Assembly (NCBI RefSeq): GCF_010500955.1
Contig: NZ_QVMJ01000032.1
Span: 29,521 to 93,520 of the forward strand
Direction: 5' to 3'
Source of the DNA: Bacteroides sp. 519
GTDB lineage: Bacteria; Bacteroidota; Bacteroidia; Bacteroidales; Bacteroidaceae
Length of the DNA stretch: 64,000 nucleotides
In this document: positions 34,522 through 42,128 of the stretch, in pieces
How positions within the stretch are numbered: position 1 is the stretch's first letter
Layout of the letters: each line of letters starts with the position of its first letter
Position numbers and translations under genes: made by a program
The notes under the pieces: model-generated
Told to the model about the DNA's origin: nothing
Databases searched by the model: none
What the model saw: only the letters and a program-made list of their open reading frames with translations

Positions 34522-34610
34522 TCTTTACTTATTTCTAACACAAAGAACAAACCAGAAAGGTATATCCCTTTACAAGTTTGTTCTCTGTATCTGATATTCA
34601 GACTTAAAAA

Positions 34611-34703
34611 TTACTTCTTATTTTTATGTCTGTTCTTTCTTAGTCTTTTTTTCCGCTTGTGCGTAGACATTTTATGTCTTTTTTTCTTTTTTCCGCTTGG
34701 CAT
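34611..34703 (-). CDS. 30-residue very basic protein, AURKAIP1/COX24-like (bS22-type)
   Basis: MPSGKKKKRHKMSTHKRKKR followed by ten more residues ending in NKK, 30 residues in all, more than half Lys/Arg. There is a stop codon just upstream in frame, so this ATG is the only start. The KMSTHKRKKRLRKNRHK core resembles the AURKAIP1/COX24 domain, related to mitochondrial mS38 and mycobacterial bS22, proteins of the small ribosomal subunit. It lies between HU and rng. The family call is from memory of the motif. Confidence 0.75.
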   Translation of the reverse strand: MPSGKKKKRHKMSTHKRKKRLRKNRHKNKK

Positions 34704-34743
34704 AGCTTTACGTTTTTGGGGTTAATACTCTATTTTATTATGA

Positions 34744-35019
34744 TTATTTTTTTATCATTTCCATAAATGTTTTGGAAGGCTTGAATGAAGGAATGTTATG
34801 CTCTGGAATGATGATAGTTACATTCTTCGAAATATTTCGCGCTGTTTTCTGAGCTCTTTTCTTCACCACGAAACTACCAAATCCGCGGAGATAAACATTT
34901 TCTTCTCTTGAAAGAGAGTCTTTTATCGTTTCCATGAATGCCTCAACCGCAGTAAGAACTGTTTGTTTGTCAATACCAGTGTTTTTGGTAATTTCGTTAA
35001 CGATATCTGCTTTAGTCAT
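34744..35019 (-). CDS. HU family DNA-binding protein
   Basis: 91 residues: MTKADIVNEITKNTGIDKQTVLTAVEAFM helices, then the beta-arm region VYLRGFGSFVVKKRAQKTARNI and the final IPSFKPSKTFMEMIKK. It is a small dimeric nucleoid protein that bends DNA. The size is normal. It has a probable own promoter at 35084-35111 and is followed by the small basic gene and rng on the same strand. Confidence 0.95.
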   Translation of the reverse strand: MTKADIVNEITKNTGIDKQTVLTAVEAFMETIKDSLSREENVYLRGFGSFVVKKRAQKTARNISKNVTIIIPEHNIPSFKPSKTFMEMIKK

Positions 35020-35083
35020 CTTGTTTCAGAATAATAATTATTACTATTTAAATCTTTAATTTCGGGTCTAAAATTTTGGAATG

Positions 35084-35111
35084 CAAATATATAGCTTTTT
35101 GGCTAGCCAAA
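35084..35111 (-). promoter_or_regulatory. Candidate promoter of the HU gene
   Basis: On the minus strand TATATTTG (35091-35084) fits the -7 box exactly. The nearest TTTG (35111-35108) is 16 bp upstream, shorter than the usual 19-20, with a T-run just beyond that could serve as -33. Confidence 0.5.
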
Positions 35112-35142
35112 AAAATATATCAATAGATTTTTTAATAGCTGT

Positions 35143-35236
35143 GAGTTGAAAGTTGAAAATTGAAAGTTAACTTTGCACACCAATTGGATTCGATGATGAA
35201 AAATAACTCTCAACTCTCAACTTTCAACTCTCAACT
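35143..35236. repeat. Snap-back simple repeat overlapping the mutY start
   Basis: Left arm GAGTTGAAAGTTGAAAATTG... (35143-35170) and right arm of AACTCTC/AACTTTC units (35205-35236) are complementary across a 34-nt loop. The right arm and loop are read as the first codons of mutY. Confidence 0.8.
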
Positions 35237-36254
35237 AATAATGTGGTATGAAGAAAATAAAAGGGAATTGCCCTGGCGAAATACCACAGACCCGTATAAA
35301 ATTTGGATATCCGAGATCATCCTGCAACAAACACGTGTAGCTCAGGGCTATGATTACTTTGTGCGTTTCATAGAAAGATTCCCTGATGTGCAAACTTTAG
35401 CAGCAGCCAATGAAGATGAAGTTCTGAAATACTGGCAGGGATTGGGCTATTATTCGCGTGCTCGTAATCTGCATGCTGCAGCTAAAAGCATGAATGGAGT
35501 TTTCCCATCCACTTACCAGGAGGTAATTAATTTGAAGGGAGTTGGCGAATATACTGCGGCTGCAATCTGTTCCATATCTTATGGAATGGCTTATGCCGTG
35601 GTCGACGGCAATGTTTACCGGGTTCTTTCCCGTTACTTCGGTATTGATACCCCTATTGATTCAACCGAGGGGAAAAAGATTTTCAAGGAACTGGCGCAGG
35701 AGTTGATAGATAAGGAACAACCGGCCTTATATAACCAAGCGATAATGGAGTTTGGAGCATTGCAATGCACACCTGCATCGCCCAATTGCACATTGTGTCC
35801 GGTAGCCGACGGATGTTTGGCATTGGCCAATAATACAATAAAGCAACTGCCTGCTAAACAACATAAAACAAAAGTAACCAATCGTTATTTTAACTATATA
35901 TATGTTCGCGCGGGCGGATGTACCTTTATAAAGAAACGCACAGGGAACGACATTTGGAAAAACTTATTCGAGTTTCCTTTAATTGAAACACCAGAGCAGA
36001 TATCCGAGGAAGAACTTTATTCATCTCCCGAATTTCAATCATTGGTTGGCTCGGATCATTTATCAGTAAAATTATTGCTTGGTAATGTAAAACATGTACT
36101 TTCTCATCGAATCATATTTGCTAATTTTTATCAGGTTGATTTACCCGATGGTAAAACTTTATCCAACGATTATATTCGGATAAAACAAGAAGAGTTAGAA
36201 GGGTATGCCATATCTCGTTTAACACAGATATTTCTGGAAAAAAATAAAAGCTAG
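35193..36254 (+). CDS. mutY: A/G-specific adenine glycosylase
   Basis: 353 residues from ATG 35193. MutY removes adenine opposite 8-oxoguanine. Visible: ENKRELPWRNTTDPYKIWISEIILQQTRV with the catalytic Glu, the HhH-GPD segment VINLKGVGEYTAAAI, catalytic Asp in AVVDGNVYRVLSR, and the 4Fe-4S ligands C-x6-C-x2-C-x5-C (CTPASPNCTLCPVADGC). The C-terminal NUDIX-like domain is present (about 230-353). The N-terminus NNSQLSTFNSQL is encoded by a 7-bp simple repeat; ATG 35241 (MWYEENKR) is an alternative start that would omit it. Followed by ssb and gldE. Confidence 0.92.
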   Translation: MMKNNSQLSTFNSQLIMWYEENKRELPWRNTTDPYKIWISEIILQQTRVAQGYDYFVRFIERFPDVQTLAAANEDEVLKYWQGLGYYSRARNLHAAAKSMNGVFPSTYQEVINLKGVGEYTAAAICSISYGMAYAVVDGNVYRVLSRYFGIDTPIDSTEGKKIFKELAQELIDKEQPALYNQAIMEFGALQCTPASPNCTLCPVADGCLALANNTIKQLPAKQHKTKVTNRYFNYIYVRAGGCTFIKKRTGNDIWKNLFEFPLIETPEQISEEELYSSPEFQSLVGSDHLSVKLLLGNVKHVLSHRIIFANFYQVDLPDGKTLSNDYIRIKQEELEGYAISRLTQIFLEKNKS

Positions 36255-36280
36255 CCTGCAAATTTGGCTCAAATAAGATT

Positions 36281-36360
36281 TTGAACCGCAGAGTTACGCG
36301 AGTTACGCAGAGTTTTAAGTTTCCTGCATGATAAAAACTCTGCGTAACTTTGCGGTTCAA
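36281..36360. repeat. Palindrome between mutY and ssb
   Basis: TTGAACCGCAGAGTTACGCG-type left arm and AAAACTCTGCGTAACTTTGC-type right arm; loop AAGTTTCCTGCATGAT. It resembles 25350-25443 and 38351-38434 in arm words and in the position of a GCATG-containing loop. The left arm has a small insertion relative to the right. Confidence 0.85.
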
Positions 36361-36501
36361 AACAAGGATGTTTTTATTATTTATACTAAAAACTTCTTGC
36401 TTTCTCTTTTAATTCTCATTATTTTTGAACCCGGATAGAATAATGAGTGTTTACTCATTCAATTCATTATTCAAAATTTATAATTCATAATAAGATACAA
36501 C

Positions 36502-36945
36502 ATGTCTGTAAATAAAGTAATTCTGTTAGGAAATGTAGGTAAAGATCCAGAAGTACGCTATCTGGATAGTGGAATTGCTGTGGCAACATTTCCTTTGGCA
36601 ACTTCCGATCGTGCATATACACTGGCTAATGGTACCCAGGTACCTGAAAGAACAGAATGGCATAACCTGGTATTGTGGCGTGGATTAGCTGAAACTGCCG
36701 AAAAATATGTTCACAAAGGAGATAAATTATATATTGAAGGGAAAATAAGAACACGCTCTTACGACGATCAGGCAGGTGTTAAACGCTACATAACCGAAAT
36801 ATTTGTAGATAATATGGAGATGCTGACCCCTAAAGCAACAAATGCCGGATATCAAGCTCCGCAACAAACAGCGCAGAATGCATCACAGCCAATTCAACCG
36901 GCACAGGGTGTAAACGACAATCCTGCTGATGATTTACCCTTTTAG
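36502..36945 (+). CDS. ssb: Single-stranded DNA-binding protein
   Basis: 147 residues. OB fold from MSVNKVILLGNVGKDPEVRYL through WHNLVLWRGLAETAEKYVHKGDKLYIEGKIRTR, a Gln/Pro-rich linker, and the acidic tip DDLPF that recruits partner proteins. Essential replication/repair protein. Normal size; the neighbours mutY and gldE are as usual in this order. Confidence 0.97.
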   Translation: MSVNKVILLGNVGKDPEVRYLDSGIAVATFPLATSDRAYTLANGTQVPERTEWHNLVLWRGLAETAEKYVHKGDKLYIEGKIRTRSYDDQAGVKRYITEIFVDNMEMLTPKATNAGYQAPQQTAQNASQPIQPAQGVNDNPADDLPF

Positions 36946-36971
36946 TTAGTATTAACTTAAAAACCATATCC

Positions 36972-38291
36972 TTGGACTCAGACTATCATTTATGCCTCTC
37001 GGCATCTTTTTTAAACAGTATTACAGTTAATGCGCCTACAATATCCGAAATTGTGGCGATAATTCTTGCAGCTCTATTATTGCTTGCTTCCGGTTTTGCT
37101 TCGGCATCCGAAATAGCGTTCTTTTCACTTTCTCCTTCGGATAAAAATGAAATAGAAGAGAATAAAAACTCATCCGATGCGAAAATACGTAAATTACTTG
37201 ATAATACAGAACGCTTACTTGCTACCATACTGATTACCAATAATTTTGTGAACGTTACAATTATTATGCTTTGTAACTACTTCTTTATGGGTATTTTCAG
37301 TTTTTCTTCGCCACTGGCAGAATTTATCATTCTTACCGTACTCCTTACTTTTTTACTTTTGCTATTTGGTGAGATTATGCCCAAAATATTCTCAGCACAA
37401 AAAACATTGTCTTTTGCCCGTTTCGCGGCATCAGGTATTTTGTTTTGTGAGAAAGTATTTTATCCGCTTGCTTCTGCATTAATGAAATCATCCACATTCC
37501 TTAATAAACACATGGTTAAGAAAGGGCGGAATATTTCGGTTAGTGAATTGTCACAGGCGCTGGACCTAACAGATAAATCCGAGCTATCGGAAGAAAATAC
37601 AATTCTGGAAGGAATCGTACGCTTTGGAGCCGAAACTGCCAAAGAGGTAATGACCTCTCGGTTAGATGTGGTTGATCTGGATATAAAAACTCCTTTTAAA
37701 GAAGTTATTCAATGTATCATTGAGAATGCTTATTCGCGAATACCCATATATTCAGGCTCAAGTGATAATATAAAAGGTGTTCTTTATATAAAAGATCTTT
37801 TACCCCATATAAATAAGGGAGATAATTTTCGTTGGCAGTCATTAATCCGTCCGGCCTATTTTGTTCCGGAAACAAAGATGATTGATGACTTGTTGCGCGA
37901 TTTTCAGAAGGAGAAAATCCATATTGCCATTGTGGTTGATGAGTTTGGAGGAACTTCCGGGATTATTACCATGGAGGACATCATTGAAGAAATTGTTGGA
38001 GAGATCCACGATGAATACGATGATGAAGAACGTACATACACTATGCTCAATGATCATACCTGGATATTTGAAGGCAAAACCCAACTCATCGATTTTTATC
38101 GGGCAGTGGGTATTGACGAGGAACTCTTTGAACCCGTATCCGGTGATGCCGATACTATAGCAGGACTTGTATTAGAGATAAAAGGAGAATTCCCTAAACT
38201 ACACGAAAAGCTGCTTTATGAAGGTTACGAGTTTGAAGTTCTGGCAATGGATAACCGGAGGATTTTAAAAATCAAATTCACTAAAGTTTGA
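36972..38291 (+). CDS. gldE: GldE-type membrane protein with DUF21, CBS pair and CorC domain
   Basis: 439 residues starting from TTG 36972; no in-frame ATG fits before the first membrane helix. DUF21 with four helices (about 22-190; SGFASASEIAFFSLSP), two CBS domains (about 210-330; VMTSRLDVVDLD, IAIVVDEFGGTSGIITMEDIIEEIVGEI) and a C-terminal CorC/HlyC domain. In gliding Bacteroidetes GldE supports GldD and the gliding apparatus; in non-gliding gut species the role is unknown and may concern metal transport. It is 27 bp after ssb. Confidence 0.88.
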   Translation: MDSDYHLCLSASFLNSITVNAPTISEIVAIILAALLLLASGFASASEIAFFSLSPSDKNEIEENKNSSDAKIRKLLDNTERLLATILITNNFVNVTIIMLCNYFFMGIFSFSSPLAEFIILTVLLTFLLLLFGEIMPKIFSAQKTLSFARFAASGILFCEKVFYPLASALMKSSTFLNKHMVKKGRNISVSELSQALDLTDKSELSEENTILEGIVRFGAETAKEVMTSRLDVVDLDIKTPFKEVIQCIIENAYSRIPIYSGSSDNIKGVLYIKDLLPHINKGDNFRWQSLIRPAYFVPETKMIDDLLRDFQKEKIHIAIVVDEFGGTSGIITMEDIIEEIVGEIHDEYDDEERTYTMLNDHTWIFEGKTQLIDFYRAVGIDEELFEPVSGDADTIAGLVLEIKGEFPKLHEKLLYEGYEFEVLAMDNRRILKIKFTKV

Positions 38292-38350
38292 TTTGTAATA
38301 GACACGGATTGCACGGATTGGCACGGATAGGCTGTTAAGTTCTAATATTT

Positions 38351-38434
38351 TAACCGCAGAGTTTCGCGGATTAACGCGGAGTTTTTAATTTCTATGCAGC
38401 ATTGAATCTTAAACTCTGCGTATTCTGCGGTTTA
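38351..38434. repeat. Palindrome between gldE and the phosphopantetheinyl transferase gene
   Basis: TAACCGCAGAGTTTCGCGGA arm pairs imperfectly with AAACTCTGCGTATTCTGCGG; the loop TTTCTATGCAGCATTGAA resembles the CGATGCCGCATGGAA loop of 25384-25409. Directly upstream (38330-38344) is an isolated copy of GGCTGTTAAGTTCTA, the end motif of repeat A. Confidence 0.8.
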
Positions 38435-38461
38435 AATTAAATCTTTTTAAACAAATCCTGT

Positions 38462-39136
<675 letters not shown>

Positions 39137-39303
39137 ACATCATACAAAACAGAATGAGGATACGTTATTAAGCGTTAATTGAGATTTGGATATCTCACAC
39201 AAAAACCGTATCTTTTGTATAGCAAAGATATACGGAAAGTATACAGAATACAGGCGGGCAACCATTGGTTTTCCGCCTTTTTTAGTTTTCGCCAATCTAG
39301 CAA

Positions 39304-39402
39304 AATGGTTACCATTATATGCAAAACGGTTACCATTAAAGATCACCACAGTTACTACTGAATGTATTTGTGGTAACCACTAAGGTTTATTGTGGTAACC
39401 AC
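39304..39402. repeat. 21-23-bp-period dyad array (GGTTACC / GGTAACC type)
   Basis: Five dyads centred at about 39310, 39331, 39354, 39375 and 39397. Units: AATGGTTACCATT, ACGGTTACCATT, CAGTTACTACTG (weak), GTGGTAACCAC and GTGGTAACCAC. It lies about 440 bp upstream of upxY. In the remainder of 39137-39650 I see no convincing gene, only short open frames with atypical composition. Confidence 0.65.
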
Positions 39403-39650
39403 TTTAACTAAAATAGTAGAAATTGAAAGCTTTCTTGCTTAAAAGAATGATTCTGTTTGTTAAACCGTTTTTTTATTGTTGTAAAAATGGAAATGAAGTA
39501 TTTTTAAAAAGAGCAGGAGAGTTAATAGTTCATAAAAAACACTGCTGGGAATGTATTGATGGCTGTTTGAATTTCCTTACAAGTGAAAAACGCCATACAG
39601 CATCATAGATTTCAAATTTCACTAAACTTCAAACTTTCAACTAAAAAAAT

Positions 39651-39681
39651 TTTGAAGTTTAGGATAAAGGGCTTACTTTTG
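39651..39681 (+). promoter_or_regulatory. Capsule locus promoter
   Basis: TTTG (39651-39654), 19-bp spacer, TACTTTTG (39674-39681) fits the Bacteroidetes consensus. An untranslated leader of about 155 nt precedes upxY, as expected for loci controlled by UpxY antitermination in the leader. The TTTTGAAGTTT overlapping the -33 box is complementary to AAACTTCAAA at 39626. No flanking inverted repeat is visible, so this promoter does not look invertible. Confidence 0.8.
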
Positions 39682-39842
39682 CATCGTGAATCAGGGAATA
39701 GGTGTCTCTTTATGCCTTTTAGCTCTGTTTTCACATAGATTGTCCGACTAAATTTCTACATTTAACAATAGGAATTCTGTATCGAACAACTAGCGTAGCT
39801 GTATTACAAATAAAAACTAAAGAATTGCTTTAAGACTAATAA

Positions 39843-40358
39843 ATGGCTGATGAACAAGAGTTTTGGTTTGCTGCCCGCACTCGGGCTAATCAAGAATTAA
39901 GCCTGCGCAATTCTTTAAGAAAAATAGAAATTACCCATTATTTACCCACTCATGTTGTTACCCGCAGAATAAGCGACCGGGTAAAACGAGTTGAGGTTCC
40001 GGTTATAAACAATCTTATTTTTATCAAAGCAACCAAGCAAGTAGCTTTTTCGCTCATCAAGGATCATGGTTTGAAGATTTCCTATATCCGTAACAGTGAA
40101 AACAACAGTATGCTTGTTGTGCCCGAAAAACAAATGGCCGACTTTATGTTTGTGATGGATCTGGATCCAGAATCTATAAAACAATGTACGGCCGATTTTG
40201 TTCCAGGAGAGAAAGTCAGAGTAATAAAAGGCAGTTTGACTGGAGTAGAGGGAGAAATGGTACGCATTGAAGGTAAAACACATGTGTTGTTGCGAGTACC
40301 CCAAATTTTGGCTATCAGTGTGAAGGTGCCAAAGGCGTATTTGGAAAAGATGAAATGA
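39843..40358 (+). CDS. upxY: UpxY-type transcription antiterminator (NusG-like)
   Basis: 171 residues. NusG N-terminal domain (FWFAARTRANQELSLRNSLRKIEITHYLPTHV, INNLIFIKATKQVAFSLI) and a C-terminal KOW region (FVPGEKVRVIKGSLTGVEGEMVRIEGKTHVLLRV). In Bacteroides, UpxY binds the leader of its own capsule operon and prevents premature termination, while UpxZ proteins inhibit the UpxY of other loci. This is the first gene of the capsule locus, after a canonical promoter. Its stop overlaps the next start as ATGA. Confidence 0.93.
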   Translation: MADEQEFWFAARTRANQELSLRNSLRKIEITHYLPTHVVTRRISDRVKRVEVPVINNLIFIKATKQVAFSLIKDHGLKISYIRNSENNSMLVVPEKQMADFMFVMDLDPESIKQCTADFVPGEKVRVIKGSLTGVEGEMVRIEGKTHVLLRVPQILAISVKVPKAYLEKMK

Positions 40359-40848
40359 GGAACTTTGTAACACATACTGCTGGTACACTTTTTTTCGAGG
40401 TGAGGAAATTTCGTTCACTGTTCGTAAAGATTATGTTGAATATGTTTTGAAAGCCGGGCAAGGAGTCTATGGCATAGTCAATTTTATAATAACAGGTGAC
40501 ACACAAATTACTTTATTCTGTTCGTGGGGAAATTTCTTTGATCGTGTAACCAAGCATGAAGATGTGAATAAACTATTCAAAATGCTTGAAAAAAGCTGCC
40601 CCACCCTTATCAAACTTTTTACTGGTGGTACTGATTTTACATGTATTACTTTAGCACATGAAAACAATATCGGTGGTATTTCTATGGAGATAAGTTTGGA
40701 TACCAGAGTGCCTGTGATACAACTATTAGCTCACCCGGATGTGTTTGGTGCAGTGGATAAATTATTTAGCTTTAATTGCAAACTTTATAATGAGATAAGT
40801 ACCTCTTGTCCTTTTGAGGGATGGAAAAAAGGATTAAGGGAGCTTTAA
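40355..40848 (+). pseudogene. Gene frameshifted at a T7 run, downstream of upxY
   Basis: ATG 40355 overlaps the upxY stop (ATGA), giving MRNFVTHTAGTLFF, and then runs into a stop after 31 codons. The other frame continues without interruption from the T7 run (40389-40395) to the stop at 40846-40848: RGEEISFTVRKDYVEYVLKA, GQGVYGIVNFIITGD and so on to GWKKGLREL. With eight T the gene would encode one 164-residue protein. So it is frameshifted by one T, through slippage, decay or a sequencing error. I do not recognise the family; it has no signal peptide or membrane segment. Confidence 0.7.
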
Positions 40849-40962
40849 TACAAAATTACTACAACAATTAGTTTAACTATAGATTTTCCATAAATCACAA
40901 GCCTAATTGTATTACTTCCAATATATTTTCAATCGTACATTGTACATCGTTTAATCGTGATT

Positions 40963-41220
40963 ATGACAGAATGCTTTCTGCTTTTAACCGATTTGTCGCG
41001 TTCATTTCTGAATGATGATAGAGACGGAGATTCAAAAGGTATTGGACCGTTCGTATCAGGTGCTGAAGGAACCGGATAATTCGGTGGCTACCGGATGGTA
41101 GAGGAAAAAGAATTGTTGGATGAGGCGAAAGAGGTGATAATGAGCTGGGGCGGCAGGGAGCTGACTGGGGATGAGGTGAGGATGATGGAACTATATAATT
41201 TGCTTGTTGCAGATAATTAA
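40963..41220 (+). pseudogene. Remnant of an UpxZ-family gene
   Basis: Three pieces in different frames resemble consecutive parts of UpxZ, the inhibitor of foreign UpxY: TECFLLLTDLSRSFLND (from 40963), TEIQKVLDRSYQVLKEPDN (from 41012) and YRMVEEKELLDEAKEVIMSW...GRELTGDEVRMMELYNLL (from 41089, stop 41218-41220). UpxZ normally follows upxY, as here. At least two frame disruptions and an apparent short deletion make it nonfunctional. The similarity is judged by eye. The 114 bp before it and the 29 bp after it contain nothing recognisable. Confidence 0.55.
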
Positions 41221-41249
41221 GAGGTAATTTTCAATTGTAAATCGTAAAT

Positions 41250-42053
41250 ATGAAAGGAATCGTTTTAGCAGGAGGTTCAGGTACACGTTTGTATCCATTA
41301 ACCAAAGCGGTTAGTAAGCAACTGCTTCCTGTTTATGACAAGCCAATGATATATTATCCAATATCAGTTTTGATGTTGGCTGGGATTCGTGATATCCTAA
41401 TTATTTCTACTCCTATTGATTTACCTTCTTTTCAACGTTTGCTGGGTGATGGCTCTGATTTTGGAGTTCATTTTGAATATGCAGAACAACCCAGTCCAGA
41501 TGGATTGGCACAGGCTTTTATTATTGGTGAAGAATTCATTGGTAATGATTCTGTGTGTTTGGTACTTGGTGATAATATTTTTTATGGTCAGGGTTTTACA
41601 GCCATGTTGCAAAATGCTGTTCGGTTAGCCGAGGAAGAACAAAAAGCTACAGTGTTTGGCTATTGGGTAAGTGACCCTGAACGATATGGTGTGGTTGAGT
41701 TTGATGAGAATGGAAATGCATTGAGCATTGAAGAAAAACCTGAAACTCCTAAATCGAATTATGCAGTGACAGGATTATACTTTTATCCAAACAAAGTGGT
41801 TGAAGTTGCTAAAAGGGTTAAACCTTCGGCAAGAGGGGAGCTGGAGATAACTACGGTGAATGCTCATTTTCTGATAAATAAGGAACTCCATGTTCAAATG
41901 TTGGGACGTGGGTTCGCGTGGCTGGATACGGGGACGTTTGATTCGTTGTCGGAGGCAAGTCATTTTATTGAGGTGATTGAGAAAAGGCAAGGGTTGAAGG
42001 TGGCTTGTCTGGAGGAGATTGGGGAGAGGATGGGGTGGATAAAAACACATTAG
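41250..42053 (+). CDS. rfbA: Glucose-1-phosphate thymidylyltransferase, C-terminally shortened
   Basis: 267 residues; makes dTDP-glucose from glucose 1-phosphate. The nucleotide-binding signature GGSGTRLYPLTKAVSKQLLP, YDKPMIYYP, LGDNIFYGQG and RGFAWLDTGTFDSLSEA are intact. The family usually has about 290 residues and ends in a KNxYGQYLL helix; here it stops after ERMGWIKTH, about 20 residues short. The last 130 nt are unusually G-rich compared with the rest, suggesting a recombination patch. No rfbB, C or D follows, so it may be a leftover or depend on genes elsewhere. Confidence 0.9.
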   Translation: MKGIVLAGGSGTRLYPLTKAVSKQLLPVYDKPMIYYPISVLMLAGIRDILIISTPIDLPSFQRLLGDGSDFGVHFEYAEQPSPDGLAQAFIIGEEFIGNDSVCLVLGDNIFYGQGFTAMLQNAVRLAEEEQKATVFGYWVSDPERYGVVEFDENGNALSIEEKPETPKSNYAVTGLYFYPNKVVEVAKRVKPSARGELEITTVNAHFLINKELHVQMLGRGFAWLDTGTFDSLSEASHFIEVIEKRQGLKVACLEEIGERMGWIKTH

Positions 42054-42077
42054 AAGATAAGTTTAAACTTATCTTCT
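42052..42077. other. Perfect 26-bp palindrome after rfbA
   Basis: AGAAGATAAGTTT followed by its exact complement, overlapping the rfbA stop codon. There is no U-tract. It could be a weak terminator or attenuator between the 5' remnant part of the capsule locus and the biosynthetic genes. Confidence 0.6.
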
Positions 42078-42128
42078 CCAATTCTTATAAACAATAATGA
42101 AAAAAATCGTAAGGTTCAGTTTTTGTAA

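Noticed and set aside
39179..39608. Three short plus-strand frames of 60-65 residues before the capsule locus
   Set aside because: They overlap the dyad array or start at TTG, have no conserved motifs and lack a promoter nearby.
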